In this document: positions 25,513 to 35,176 of the stretch, piece after piece
Position numbering within the stretch: the stretch's first letter is position 1
How the letters are laid out: every line of letters begins with the position of its first letter
Source of the DNA: Bordetella sp. H567
GTDB taxonomy: Bacteria > Pseudomonadota > Gammaproteobacteria > Burkholderiales > Burkholderiaceae_B
Assembly: GCF_001704295.1 (NCBI RefSeq)
Contig: NZ_CP012334.1
Coordinates: forward strand, 4,476,084-4,540,083
Direction: 5' to 3'
DNA: 64,000 nt
Notes under the pieces: generated by a model
The model's input: the letters and a program-made list of their open reading frames with translations, nothing else
Database searches by the model: none
What the model was told of the DNA's origin: nothing
Program-made: the position numbers and the translations under genes

Positions 25513-25950
25513 ATGAAGATATGCAACCATGCTGGCGCGGCGATGCTCGCGGGCATGCTGATGGCCGCCTCCGGCGCGCCCGCGCTGGCCCAGGGGCTGG
25601 ACCTGAAGGGCGCGCTGGGCGGACTGGGCGGCCTGGGCGGAAGCTCGGGCTCCGGCGCCGGGGCCTTGACGTCAGGCAGCCTGGGCAACGCCGCCGGCAT
25701 CCTGGAATACTGCATCAAGAACAAATACCTGCCCAATGGCAGCGCGTCGTCGCTGAAAGACCAGTTGATGAGCAAGTTGGGCGGCACCACCGGGCAGGCG
25801 CCGCAGAAGGACAGTGGATACCTGTCCGGCGCGAAGGGCATCCTGCAGACCGGCAGCGGCAACAGCGTGGACCTCGGCGGCGGCTTGCAGGCCGCCGCCG
25901 CGGAACAGGCCTGCGACGTGGTCATGCAGCAGGCGAAGTCCTTCCTGTAG
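25513..25950 (+). CDS. DUF2501 secreted protein (YjjA-like)
   Basis: A 145-residue exported protein. The signal peptide (AAMLAGMLMAASGAPALAQG) is followed by a Gly/Ser-rich linker (LGGLGGLGGSSGSGAGALTS) and the conserved DUF2501 core GILEYCIKNKYL...LKDQLMSKLG. Two cysteines, Cys in EYCIKN and in EQACDVV, may form a disulfide in the periplasm. The start at 25513 lies nine bases after GGAG. Single-gene unit; function of the family is unknown. Confidence 0.85.
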   Translation: MKICNHAGAAMLAGMLMAASGAPALAQGLDLKGALGGLGGLGGSSGSGAGALTSGSLGNAAGILEYCIKNKYLPNGSASSLKDQLMSKLGGTTGQAPQKDSGYLSGAKGILQTGSGNSVDLGGGLQAAAAEQACDVVMQQAKSFL

Positions 25951-25998
25951 CCGCCGCGGCGCCAGGCAACGACGCGCGCGCGGCTGCGGCCTGCCGCG

Positions 25999-27390
25999 TC
26001 AACGCCCGTGCGTCAGCTCCCGGCCCGCGCCGCGCGGCATGCGCGCCGTCACCGGGATGGAGGCGGCCGAGAACAGCCCCAGCACCAGGAACGCCGGCCA
26101 GAAGTCCGTCCAGACGATCTGCGCATGGCCCTGCACATAATGGGAAAGTTGCAACACGATGCCCGCGACCGTCACGCCCAGGCCCAGCGACATCTGCTGG
26201 ATCACGCTGGACACGCTGGTCGCGCGCCCCACATCGACGCTGTCGATTTCCGCGTAGGCCAGCGCATTGAGCGCGGTGAATTGCAGCGACGGGAAGATCC
26301 CGCCGAACAACACGATCACCCAGATGGCCGCGCGCGACATGTCGGGATGGAAAATGCCGTAGATGGCCAGTGCCACGCCCGATAAGGCGGCGTTCACCAT
26401 CAGCACCGGCCGGAAGCCGAAGCGCCGCAACAGCGGCTGCGCCATGGTCTTCATGAGCAGCGCGCCGAACGCCGAGGCGCAGGTGATCATGCCGGCCTCG
26501 AACGGCGTCATGCCCAATCCTTCCTGCAGGGCCAGGGGCAGCAGGAAGGGCACCGCGCCCAGCCCGATGCGGAACAGCGAACCGCCCATCACGCTCGTGT
26601 GGAAGGTAGGTATCCGCAGGAAGCGCAAGTCCAGCAAGGGATTCTTCACCTTGCGCGCGTACAGGACGTACAGACCCGTAAGCAGCAGGCCCAGCGCGCA
26701 CATCAGCGCCGTGGCGCGATCGCTCACCACATCGCTGCCGACCAGGGACATCCCCAGCATGAACAGCGATGCTCCGCCGGCGGACAACACGAAGCCTGGC
26801 CAGTCCAGCGGGTCCGGCACCGTATCGCGAACGTCGTCGATATGCCGGTTCGCCAGGTAGATGCCGACCAGGCCGATAGGCACATTGATGAAGAACATCA
26901 AGCGCCAGTGCAGATACGTCGTGATGAAGCCGCCCAGCAGCGGCCCGACGACGGGGCCCAGCAAGGCCGGCACCGTCAGGTAGTTGACCGCGCGCACGAA
27001 GTCGGCGCGCGCCACCGAACGAAAGATGATGATCCGTCCCACCGGCACCATCATGGCGCCGCCCACGCCCTGCACGAAACGCGCCAGCACGAAGGTGAAC
27101 AGCGAATGCGCGGCCGCGCACAGCAGCGAACCGACGACGAACACGCCGATGGCGGCGCGGAATACGGTGCGGGGACCGAAGCGATCCGCGACCCAGCCGC
27201 AGATGGGGATGAATACACCCAGGCCCACGACATAGCTGGTCACGGCCAGCTTCAAGGTGATCGGGTCTTCGCCGAGGTCGCGCGCCAGCGAAGGCAGCGC
27301 GGTGACCAACACCGTCGCGTCGACGTTTTCCATGAACAAGGCGCAAGCCACTATGAGCGGGACAACGAACGCGCCGAGGGCGAGCGGCAT
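25999..27390 (-). CDS. MFS transporter, DHA2 (EmrB/QacA) drug-exporter family
   Basis: A 463-residue inner-membrane protein with about 14 hydrophobic segments. It carries DHA2 landmarks: an early acidic residue in the first helix (ENVDATVLVTALPSLARDL), motif A-like GWVADRFGPRTVF, and motif C-like VGPLLGGFITTYLHWR. It probably exports hydrophobic compounds by proton antiport. It starts alone on the minus strand without an adjacent regulator or membrane-fusion partner, so a single-component pump is likely. A PAP2 phosphatase gene lies upstream on the same strand. Confidence 0.9.
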   Translation of the reverse strand: MPLALGAFVVPLIVACALFMENVDATVLVTALPSLARDLGEDPITLKLAVTSYVVGLGVFIPICGWVADRFGPRTVFRAAIGVFVVGSLLCAAAHSLFTFVLARFVQGVGGAMMVPVGRIIIFRSVARADFVRAVNYLTVPALLGPVVGPLLGGFITTYLHWRLMFFINVPIGLVGIYLANRHIDDVRDTVPDPLDWPGFVLSAGGASLFMLGMSLVGSDVVSDRATALMCALGLLLTGLYVLYARKVKNPLLDLRFLRIPTFHTSVMGGSLFRIGLGAVPFLLPLALQEGLGMTPFEAGMITCASAFGALLMKTMAQPLLRRFGFRPVLMVNAALSGVALAIYGIFHPDMSRAAIWVIVLFGGIFPSLQFTALNALAYAEIDSVDVGRATSVSSVIQQMSLGLGVTVAGIVLQLSHYVQGHAQIVWTDFWPAFLVLGLFSAASIPVTARMPRGAGRELTHGR

Positions 27391-27482
27391 GGCGGAAAAC
27401 GCGAGGGAGTCTGCGATGGAGCGAGATTATGACATCCCCGTCCCCCCGTTCCGTTCAGGGTGCGGTCAGCATGGGTGCGGCA

Positions 27483-28112
27483 TCAGGCGCCGGTGCGCGA
27501 TGCGCGGTGCAGGTGATCGCGCGTATAGGGCGTGTCCTGGCCTGACAAGGCCAGGGCCAGCGCGATGACCACGTCATGCGTCCGCAGCTTGGGAACGATG
27601 GAATAGCTGGCCATCGTCGAGAGCAGGAAGGCCAGCACCACAACGCCCATGCGCAATCCCAGGCGTCCCACCGGCCAGCGCGCGAGCACGACGACCGACA
27701 CGATGGCGCCCACTCCCAGTCCCAGTACCACCTCCGACACCGAATGCGCGCCCATCGCCAGGCGCGACACGCCGATCAGCAGCGCGAGCGATGCGCCCGT
27801 CCATGCCAGCAGCGTGGCCGCGCGCCGCGAGTAGCGATTGCCCACGGCATAACCCAGCACCGGATATACCGACGCCGACACCATGGCGTGCCCGCTGATC
27901 CCGGTGAAATCGATCGCCGCCCACCCTATGCCCCAGCCCAGGAAGGCCAGTTTGGATGCCAGCACCGCGGTCCCCGCGAACGCCAGCGCCCATAGCCAGT
28001 GGAATACGGGCGGGCGCTCCGACATCGCGACGAATATCATCGCGACCAGCGCCGCCGGCAACACCAGGCGGGATTCGCCCATCGCGGATACCGCCATCCA
28101 GAAATCGTGCAT
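27483..28112 (-). CDS. PAP2-family membrane phosphatase
   Basis: A 209-residue integral membrane phosphatase. The catalytic motifs are FTGISGHAMVSASVYPVLGY (the PSGH-like element with its His) and VSRLAMGAHSVSEVVLG (the S-R-x5-H-x3-D-like element). The final Asp is replaced by Glu, and the first K-x6-R-P motif is not clear, so activity is uncertain. Relatives dephosphorylate undecaprenyl or other lipid phosphates on the periplasmic face. An AAGGTGAGG site precedes the ATG at 28112. The next gene upstream is a lytic transglycosylase, so a cell-wall link is plausible. Confidence 0.8.
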   Translation of the reverse strand: MHDFWMAVSAMGESRLVLPAALVAMIFVAMSERPPVFHWLWALAFAGTAVLASKLAFLGWGIGWAAIDFTGISGHAMVSASVYPVLGYAVGNRYSRRAATLLAWTGASLALLIGVSRLAMGAHSVSEVVLGLGVGAIVSVVVLARWPVGRLGLRMGVVVLAFLLSTMASYSIVPKLRTHDVVIALALALSGQDTPYTRDHLHRASRTGA

Positions 28113-28146
28113 GCCTCACCTTCGATTGAACTGCCGGGGCCTGTTG

Positions 28147-28893
28147 CTACCAATCGGCCTTATAGCGTGCGTACAGCGCGATCACGTCGCGCACGTACTG
28201 CTGGGTCTCCGCATAGGGCGGAATGCCGTCGTACTTCTGCACCGCGCCCTGCCCCGCATTGTAGGCAGCCAGTGCCAGGTCCAGCCGGCCCGGGTACTGG
28301 TCGATCAGGCTGCGCAAATGGCGCGAGCCGGCCCGCACATTGATCGCGGGGTCCACCAGCGCGCGCTCCACATCGGGTTCGCTGAGCAGCGCGGCCGCCG
28401 TATCGGGCATCAACTGCATCAACCCCAGCGCACCCTTGGGCGAGCGTGCATCCTTGCGGAATCCCGACTCGACCGCGATGACCGCGCCCAGCAATGCGCG
28501 GTCCAGCCCGTAGTCCGCGGCCGCCTTGGCGATGACGCCGCGATAATCGTCCAGTCCCCGATGCGTGCTGAGCGCGGCCACGCGCGCATCGCCGGCCCGC
28601 GCCACCGCCGCGGTGGAGGACGCGCCGTCCGGCCCGCCCACCAGCACGCGCCGCGCACAGGTCACGCAGCGGACCGCGGCGCGCGCCTGCGCCCGCTTGT
28701 AGTACTTGCCCATGCCCTTGTCGACCGTCATGCTGCGCCAGATGCCGAAGGGGTCCTTGTAGCGGTAGGTCTCACCCGCCTGGGCCTCGCCAATGCCGGC
28801 CAGCAGAGCCAGGCAGGCCGCCCAGGCGGCCAGGAACAGCCATCGTCGCCCATCGTTTCCCGCGGTGGTTCGCCATTGTGTCCTCATGGTCAT
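28147..28893 (-). CDS. Lytic transglycosylase (SLT domain)
   Basis: A 248-residue secreted muramidase-like enzyme that cleaves the MurNAc-GlcNAc bond of peptidoglycan without water. The signal peptide is WLFLAAWAACLALLAGIGEA. The SLT domain occupies about residues 115-245: the catalytic Glu lies in AVIAVESGFRKDA, followed by PKGALGLMQLMP and LALAAYNAGQGAV. A short Cys-pair segment (RCVTCAR) precedes the domain. Start 28893 is preferred; 28887 is an alternative. It may act with the downstream PAP2 phosphatase in envelope remodelling. Confidence 0.88.
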   Translation of the reverse strand: MTMRTQWRTTAGNDGRRWLFLAAWAACLALLAGIGEAQAGETYRYKDPFGIWRSMTVDKGMGKYYKRAQARAAVRCVTCARRVLVGGPDGASSTAAVARAGDARVAALSTHRGLDDYRGVIAKAAADYGLDRALLGAVIAVESGFRKDARSPKGALGLMQLMPDTAAALLSEPDVERALVDPAINVRAGSRHLRSLIDQYPGRLDLALAAYNAGQGAVQKYDGIPPYAETQQYVRDVIALYARYKADW

Positions 28894-29084
28894 CGTTGCA
28901 TGTGCGGCGGCCCGCCACGCAGCCACGGCCCCTGCGGCGCCGGCGCGCCGCCACGTCTCTCCCCCGGCCCCCGATATTGGGGCAAGGCCGGGCGCCCTGT
29001 CTCCCGCCCCGACGGCCTACCGCGTCCGGCGGAGCACTCATGCGGATGGACGGCCCTGCCGGCCGATACGGCGCATCCGATGCG

Positions 29085-30506
29085 TCACGCTCCGCGCATG
29101 AAGCCGACGTCGCGGGTACTGAAATTCCGCAAGTGGGGAAACACGTCGTCCAGGGCGCCGGCGTCGGCGCCGAACCACGCGCCCAGCGTCGCGCCGAATT
29201 CCTCGACGGACGTGCGCGGCAGCAGCCGGCCGTGATCGACGTAGCCCGGCCCTTCGATATCCCACTCGGGCTGCGTGCCGTAGAAGCGGCCGCCACGCAC
29301 GGCGCCGCCCAGGATGAAATGATGGCCGCCCCAGCCATGGTCGGATCCATCGCCGTTGGACACCAGCGTACGGCCGAACTCCGACGCGGTGAACGTGGTG
29401 ACGCGATCTTCCATGCCCAGCGCCGCCATGGCTTGCTGGAAATCGGCCAGCGCGCCACCCAGTTCGCGCAGCAGGCCCGGATGCGTTCCGTTCAGCCCGT
29501 CATGACTGTCATAGCCGTTCTGCGATACGAAGAACACCTGGCGTTTCACGCCCAGCGCCTGGCGCGCGGCGATCATGCGCGCGACGATCTTCAGCTGCGC
29601 GCCCAGCGGCGTACCGAAATCGCCGCGCACGGTCACGCCTTCGAGGGCCGCGCGCAACTGCGCGTCGGCGCGGATGGACCGCGCCAGCGTGGCGGTGATC
29701 TGCTGCTGGAACAGATGCTGGCCCGGCCGCGTCAGCAGCGTGCGCAGCAGATCGGTACACGCGGTCGACCCATAGGTGTCCCGCTGCAGCAGTTCGATGG
29801 GCGTGGACCCGGCGGGGCTCACGCGATACGCGGACACATGCCGGCCCGACAGCAGCAGCGCCGTCCCACCCGCCGTCACGTTGGCGAAAGTGCTATTGCC
29901 GTTGGCCGCGGCGAACAGGTCCGCCATTCGCCCGGCCCAGCCGGATGACGCGCCCTCCGGCGCCAGGCCCTGCCAGTAGGATTGCTGGTCGTTGTGCGAA
30001 AACAGCTTGGGGGGCATGGGCACACGGCCGCCGATGTATTCGGCCTTGGTCGTCGGCACCACCATGGGCCCGACATTCAGCTGCACCGCGAGCACGCCGC
30101 GGTCGAACAGGGGCTTGAGCGGCGCCAGCGTGGGCGCGAACGCATAGACGCGCCCGGCGCCGCCGCCGTCGCCCTCGCGCGGGCGCAGCACCGTGCCCTG
30201 CAGCTTGTCGCGCGGCACCGCGATATCGGCACGGGTGCGGAAGTAGCGCGCATGGCTGTCCGCATCGTAGGGCACCACGGTGTTGTAGGGATCGTTGCCG
30301 CCGTAGAGGAACACGCAGACCAGGGCCTTGTAGTCCTCGCCGGCGGCGCCCGCCGGCCGCGCCGAAGCAGAAGGCGCCGCCTGCGCCGCGGCTTCGGCCG
30401 CCGCGGCCAGGCGCGTGGCCAGCGGCAACGCGGCGCCCGCGATGCCGGCCGCCCCCATGGCCGAAATGCGCTGCACGAACTCGCGGCGAGAGGAGGATTT
30501 CGTCAT
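29085..30506 (-). CDS. DUF1501 protein, Tat-exported
   Basis: A 473-residue protein of the DUF1501 (sulfatase-fold-like) family. The N-terminal SSRREFVQRISAMGAAGIAG carries a twin-arginine signal, so it should be exported folded. Conserved features include CVFLYGGNDPYNTVVPYD and ASEFGRTLVSNGDGSDHGWG (the metal-like D-H-x-x-G region). A GAGGAGG site precedes the ATG at 30506. It lies 61 bp downstream of DUF1800; the two families are nearly always adjacent and are thought to act together at the cell envelope, but their reaction is unknown. Confidence 0.88.
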   Translation of the reverse strand: MTKSSSRREFVQRISAMGAAGIAGAALPLATRLAAAAEAAAQAAPSASARPAGAAGEDYKALVCVFLYGGNDPYNTVVPYDADSHARYFRTRADIAVPRDKLQGTVLRPREGDGGGAGRVYAFAPTLAPLKPLFDRGVLAVQLNVGPMVVPTTKAEYIGGRVPMPPKLFSHNDQQSYWQGLAPEGASSGWAGRMADLFAAANGNSTFANVTAGGTALLLSGRHVSAYRVSPAGSTPIELLQRDTYGSTACTDLLRTLLTRPGQHLFQQQITATLARSIRADAQLRAALEGVTVRGDFGTPLGAQLKIVARMIAARQALGVKRQVFFVSQNGYDSHDGLNGTHPGLLRELGGALADFQQAMAALGMEDRVTTFTASEFGRTLVSNGDGSDHGWGGHHFILGGAVRGGRFYGTQPEWDIEGPGYVDHGRLLPRTSVEEFGATLGAWFGADAGALDDVFPHLRNFSTRDVGFMRGA

Positions 30507-30567
30507 CGCCGCACCGCAAGCCAGGCATGCCGGCGAAATGTGCCGAGTGGGAAAAGGCGGATAGGCA

Positions 30568-32151
30568 TCATCGCTGCACCAGATAGTCGGGCGTCGCGGC
30601 CACCAGCGTGATCGCGGCGCGCACGCGATCGCGCGGCCGCTCCGCCGGGATGGCGGCGACGGCGCGAGCGATCTCCGCCGCCGTGCCGCGGTCGAAGGCA
30701 TCCCCGGCCATCAGCAGCACGAGGCGGTCGACCAGCACCCGCGTGTCGTCGGCCACGGCGATCTCGGCGGCATAGGAGGTCTGCAGGTCCTCCCATCCCC
30801 GGTCCACGTAGATCGCCACGAAATTCAAGTACCCGGCCACGCTGGTCTCGTCGGTGATCTGCAGCTCCGGCGCAACCATGCCCCGTTCGGCGATCGGGCT
30901 GCCCGGCGGCGTATAGCGCGGCCGGAAGAAATTGAACACGGACGACGACCGCATCGGGCTCTGTGCCAGGCGTATCGTGTTGTCGGTGGTATCCGGCATG
31001 GCCCACTTGCCGTTGTTCGAGGTCGCCCCGAAGGCGCGCGCCCACGCGGCGAAGCGCACGATGGGTTCGCGCACCTTGCCCCAGGTCGGCGAAGCCAGGT
31101 CGGGAAAGCGCGCCTCGGGGTCCAGCAGCACCGCCCTGACCACCGCGCGCAGGTTGCCGCGGCGGCCACGCCCGTCGTCCGCGAACACAGCCGCGACGCG
31201 GCCCACATAGGCCGCACTGGGATTGCTGGTCACCAGCCGCTGGATCAGCTGCGTACCGATGAAAGGCCCCACGTTGGGATGGGCGCACAGCACGTCCAGG
31301 GCCTTGTTCATCGAGGCGACGCCGCCCGTGCCGGCGGGAATCGCCGCCCCCAGGAAGCGCTTTTCCGACATGGAATGCAAGGCCGGATTCAAGGCCATGG
31401 GGCGCCGGTGGAAGGCGACGTTTTCCTCGCTGCCGTTCAGGTCCCAGCCGGTGAACACCTTGGCCAAGCCGCGCACGTCGTCGTTGCCATAGGTCTCGAT
31501 GGGCTTGCCGTTGGACAGCTTCAGCGTGCCGTCGGGGTTCAGTTCGTACAGGCCGATGGTGAACAGCTGCATGACTTCGCGCGCATAGTTCTCGTCGGGC
31601 TCGCGGCCGGTGCGCGCGTCCTCCTTGCGGTTGCCGCGATAGGTCAGCATGCAGCCCATGGACAGGTTCAGCGTCACGGCGCCCAGCAGGGCACGGAAGT
31701 CGCCCAGGCCGTGTTCGGCCAGCGTGTCCATGAAGGAGGCGGCGCCGAACAGCGGCCAGTTCGCGGTGATGGCGGACACGCCGACCACGAAGATTTCCGA
31801 TAGCGCGAACGCCACGCGGGTGCGGACCTGGTCCGGGGCGGAAATGAACTTGCGCCACAGGGTCGATTCCAGCGGCGCGTTGATGCCGTTGCCCTTGTTG
31901 GCCTCGTTGTCGGCCCGGATGGACAGCAGCCAATCGAAATGCGTCTGTGAGGGCGGCATGGCCAGCTGTTCGTCCAGCCACGCGGCATAGCCCAGCGCGA
32001 CCACGCGATCGATGTCGGCGGGCGTGGGGCCGAACGTGGCCTGCGCGAGAAAACGCGATGCCTGCCCGGGCGTCGGCCTCGGGTAGTCGTCGCCCAAGGT
32101 GGCCGGGTCGGCGCGCGGCTGACGGGAAGTCGTCACGGGAGATGGCGGCAT
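30568..32151 (-). CDS. DUF1800 family protein
   Basis: A 527-residue protein. Family marks are QASRFLAQATFGPT near the N-terminus, DENYAREVMQLFTIGLYELN in the middle, and VFNFFRPRYTPPGSPIAERG in the C-terminal third. No clear signal peptide is seen; the partner DUF1501 carries a Tat signal, so export as a complex is one possibility. It is the first gene of the DUF1800-DUF1501 operon. A weak ribosome site precedes the ATG at 32151. Confidence 0.86.
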   Translation of the reverse strand: MPPSPVTTSRQPRADPATLGDDYPRPTPGQASRFLAQATFGPTPADIDRVVALGYAAWLDEQLAMPPSQTHFDWLLSIRADNEANKGNGINAPLESTLWRKFISAPDQVRTRVAFALSEIFVVGVSAITANWPLFGAASFMDTLAEHGLGDFRALLGAVTLNLSMGCMLTYRGNRKEDARTGREPDENYAREVMQLFTIGLYELNPDGTLKLSNGKPIETYGNDDVRGLAKVFTGWDLNGSEENVAFHRRPMALNPALHSMSEKRFLGAAIPAGTGGVASMNKALDVLCAHPNVGPFIGTQLIQRLVTSNPSAAYVGRVAAVFADDGRGRRGNLRAVVRAVLLDPEARFPDLASPTWGKVREPIVRFAAWARAFGATSNNGKWAMPDTTDNTIRLAQSPMRSSSVFNFFRPRYTPPGSPIAERGMVAPELQITDETSVAGYLNFVAIYVDRGWEDLQTSYAAEIAVADDTRVLVDRLVLLMAGDAFDRGTAAEIARAVAAIPAERPRDRVRAAITLVAATPDYLVQR

Positions 32152-32441
32152 AAAAGATACAACGCGCCCACCTTAGACGCATCGCAGCATGCCTACAATT
32201 CGTGCACATGGCGGAGGAACGCCATCGCGGTACCCGGCCGTACGCACTAAGCCATCCCATCGGCGGGCTCCCGCCGGGGCGGCCGCCCGCCCGCGTGTCG
32301 TATGCGGCAACAGAAAGCCGCAAGAAGCCGACACACCTCCTGACAAAGCTGTTCCACCGGCACCGAGCCGGGGCAGCTCCGCCTTAAGGCACAAACCTTG
32401 CCGCCACGGCGGCGATCCGTAACTCATCCTGGGGGAGAGGA
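32152..32441. other. Divergent region upstream of the ABC fusion gene
   Basis: This 290-bp gap separates DUF1800 from the ABC gene and must hold both promoters. It contains several short hairpins, including GCCGC-CAC-GGCGGC at about 32399-32412 in the likely 5' leader of the ABC gene. No convincing -35/-10 pair or gene was seen. A GGGGGAGAGGA ribosome site precedes the ABC ATG. Confidence 0.35.
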
Positions 32442-35138
32442 ATGGCAGAGGAAGCATCCCGCTACGCGCGCGCCGAAGTGCTGCGCATCTTGAGCCGGTC
32501 TTTATGGAAATACCGCAAGCGCGCGGGCGCGGCCCTGGTGCTGCTGGTGTTGGCCAAGGCCTTTGCGGTGGCCGTCCCCGTCGCCCTGAAAATGGTGGTG
32601 GACCAGCTGAGCAAGCCCGGCGCCGAACTGGTGCTGCCGGTCTTCCTGCTCATCGGCTATACGCTGTTGCGCTTCGCCGGCGGCCTGTTCACCGAACTGC
32701 GCGACATCGTCTTTTCACCGATCGCGCAGGCCACCGTGGCCGACTTCAATATGCGGATTTTCGAGCACCTGCATCGGCTCGGCGCGCGCTTCCATGCCAA
32801 TCGCCAGACCGGCACCCTGGCGCGCGACGTCGAGCGCGGCACCAACGGCATCGGCTTCCTGATGGGCACCGCCCTTTTCACGCTGCTGCCCACGCTGGTG
32901 GAAATCGGCTCCGTTGTGGTGATCCTGGTCGGCGCCTACGACCTGTGGTTCGCCGGGATCGTTGGCGCCACCTTCGCGGTCTATGCCACCGTCACCTATG
33001 TGCTCACCAAGCGCCGCATTTTCTACCAGCGCATGATCAACGAGCTGGATTCCGCCGCCGGCGGTCGCATGGTCGACAGCCTGCTCAACTATGAATCCGT
33101 CAAGGTCTACACCAACGAAGCCACCGAATCGCGCCGGCTGCGCGAACTCCTGGACCGCTGGCGCGCCATCGGCATCGACAACCAGCGCGCGCTGTCGACG
33201 CTGCACATCTGCCAGAGCGCGGTCATCGCCCTGGGCGTGGGCGCCGTCATGCTGCTGGCCGGGATGAAGGTGACCGGCCGCGCGATGACGGTCGGCGACC
33301 TCGTCCTGGTCAACGCCTACATCATCCAGATCTGCCTGCCGCTGAATACCCTGGGACTGGTGTTCCGCCAGACCAAGGAAGCCATGATCAACGCGGAACA
33401 GGTGTGCACGCTGCTGCGCCTGCCGCCCGAGAGCGATCCCGATGTCCCGCTGCTTCCCTTCGAACCGACCCGCGGCGAACTGCGGTTCGACAGCGTCAAT
33501 TTCTCTTATGAACCGGGCCGGCAGATATTGTGGGACGTCAGCCTGCACGTCCCGCCCGGCGGCACGTTGGCGGTGGTGGGCGGCAGCGGCTCGGGGAAAT
33601 CCACGCTGGGACGCCTGCTCTTCCACTTCTATGAAGCCGATTCCGGGCGGGTCTGCGTGGACGGCGTGGACGTACGATCGGTGGACCCCACCAGCCTGCG
33701 CCGCTATCTCGGTATCGTGCCGCAGGACACGATGCTCTTCAACGACACCATCGCGTACAACATCGGCTATGGCAGGCAGGGCGCCTCGATGGCAGATATC
33801 ATCGAGGCCGCCAAGGGGGCGCGGCTGCACGATTTCGTTCAGAGCCTGCCGGCGCAGTACGACACGGTTGTCGGCGAACGCGGCGTCAAGCTCTCGGGCG
33901 GCGAACGCCAGCGCATCGCCATCGCGCGCGCGATCCTGAAGAATCCCCCCATCCTGCTGTTCGACGAGGCGACCTCGGCGCTGGACACGCGTACGGAACG
34001 CGCCATCCAGGCCGAACTGGACCGCATCTCGCAAGGCCGCACCACGCTGATCATCGCGCATCGGCTGTCCACCGTCGTGGACGCCGACGAGATCGTCGTG
34101 CTCGAGCACGGACACATCGTTGAACGCGGCAAGCACCAGGACCTGCTTGCACGCAACGGCATCTACGCGCAGATGTGGGCCCTGCAGCGGCAGCAGAGCG
34201 AATTGGAAAAGGCCGGTACGCGGGAGTCCGCGCAACCCGTCAACCTGGCGGCGCTGGTTGCCGCCGTGCTGGACGGCATACGCCATGTCATCGACGAGAA
34301 ATGCATCACGCTCTATACGGAACTCAGTATGGAGAATGCCCGCGTGACCGGCGACCCGAGCGTACTGCAGCAGACGATCTGGGACATGTGCCTGAACGCC
34401 ATCGCGGCCACGCCTGCCGGCGGGCGTATCGAGTTGAGCCTGCGGCGCGCGCAAGACAGCGCGCGCCTGGCCGTCACGGATGGGCGTCTACCGCCGGCCG
34501 ACGCGGCGGCGCTCGGTGTCGGGGAACAGATGAATGCCGTGCTTGCGGACAGGCCGCCGCTGGACGTGATGCATGCGCGCGCCGACATCGAAAAATTCGG
34601 CGGCCGTTTCGGCACCGAGCCGTCGCCGGCCGGACCGGGCCGCACGTATTGGCTCGAGATGCCGATGCGCGCGCCCTCCACGCCCACGCTGCCGCTGGTC
34701 GGCCCCGTCCCGCCGGTGTCCCTGCAGGGCGCGAGCGTCTTCCTGGTTGACGACAATGAAGAGGAGCGCGCTCGCGTGGGCGGCGCCTTGCAGAGCGCCG
34801 GCGCCACGGTGCGGAACTTCAAGACCGGCGCGGCCGTGCTCGATACGCTGCGCGACACGCCCGCCGAAGGCTGGCCCGATGTGCTGATATGCGACGTCAC
34901 GCTGGATGACATGGACGGCTACGCCATGGTGGCCGCGGTACGCCAGCTCGAAGCCGAGCGCGGCACCAGCCTCGCGCACCGCTTGCCGGCCATCGCCATC
35001 TCCGGCCACTCCGCATCGGAAGGCCGGTTGCGCGCCTTGATGGCGGGCTACCAGACGCACTCCGCGCGGCCCGCGGACACGCAGTCGGTGATCCAGACCA
35101 CCGCCAGGCTCATGAGTGAGAAGTTCCAAAGCGTGTAA
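32442..35138 (+). CDS. ABC exporter fused to histidine-kinase-like ATPase and receiver domains
   Basis: An 898-residue fusion. Residues 1-330 form an Atm1/ABCB7-type membrane domain with about six helices. Residues 345-585 are a complete ABC ATPase: Walker A GGSGSGKST, Q-loop VPQDTMLF, signature LSGGERQRIAIAR, Walker B ILLFDEATSALD, and H-loop IIAHRLSTV. Residues 595-745 resemble a kinase ATPase domain (VTGDPSVLQQTIWDMCLNAI, ATPAGGRIELSL), but the G boxes are degenerate and no phospho-accepting His region is seen. Residues 750-895 are a CheY-like receiver: LVDDNEEER, phospho-acceptor Asp818 in LICDVTLDDMDGY, and AISGH; the conserved Lys is Arg876 (SARP). It precedes a glycan gene cluster. An export function gated by a receiver-like tail is inference. 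Confidence 0.88.
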   Translation: MAEEASRYARAEVLRILSRSLWKYRKRAGAALVLLVLAKAFAVAVPVALKMVVDQLSKPGAELVLPVFLLIGYTLLRFAGGLFTELRDIVFSPIAQATVADFNMRIFEHLHRLGARFHANRQTGTLARDVERGTNGIGFLMGTALFTLLPTLVEIGSVVVILVGAYDLWFAGIVGATFAVYATVTYVLTKRRIFYQRMINELDSAAGGRMVDSLLNYESVKVYTNEATESRRLRELLDRWRAIGIDNQRALSTLHICQSAVIALGVGAVMLLAGMKVTGRAMTVGDLVLVNAYIIQICLPLNTLGLVFRQTKEAMINAEQVCTLLRLPPESDPDVPLLPFEPTRGELRFDSVNFSYEPGRQILWDVSLHVPPGGTLAVVGGSGSGKSTLGRLLFHFYEADSGRVCVDGVDVRSVDPTSLRRYLGIVPQDTMLFNDTIAYNIGYGRQGASMADIIEAAKGARLHDFVQSLPAQYDTVVGERGVKLSGGERQRIAIARAILKNPPILLFDEATSALDTRTERAIQAELDRISQGRTTLIIAHRLSTVVDADEIVVLEHGHIVERGKHQDLLARNGIYAQMWALQRQQSELEKAGTRESAQPVNLAALVAAVLDGIRHVIDEKCITLYTELSMENARVTGDPSVLQQTIWDMCLNAIAATPAGGRIELSLRRAQDSARLAVTDGRLPPADAAALGVGEQMNAVLADRPPLDVMHARADIEKFGGRFGTEPSPAGPGRTYWLEMPMRAPSTPTLPLVGPVPPVSLQGASVFLVDDNEEERARVGGALQSAGATVRNFKTGAAVLDTLRDTPAEGWPDVLICDVTLDDMDGYAMVAAVRQLEAERGTSLAHRLPAIAISGHSASEGRLRALMAGYQTHSARPADTQSVIQTTARLMSEKFQSV

Positions 35139-35176
35139 ACGCTACGCACATGCATGGATGAGCAGGGCATCCACCG

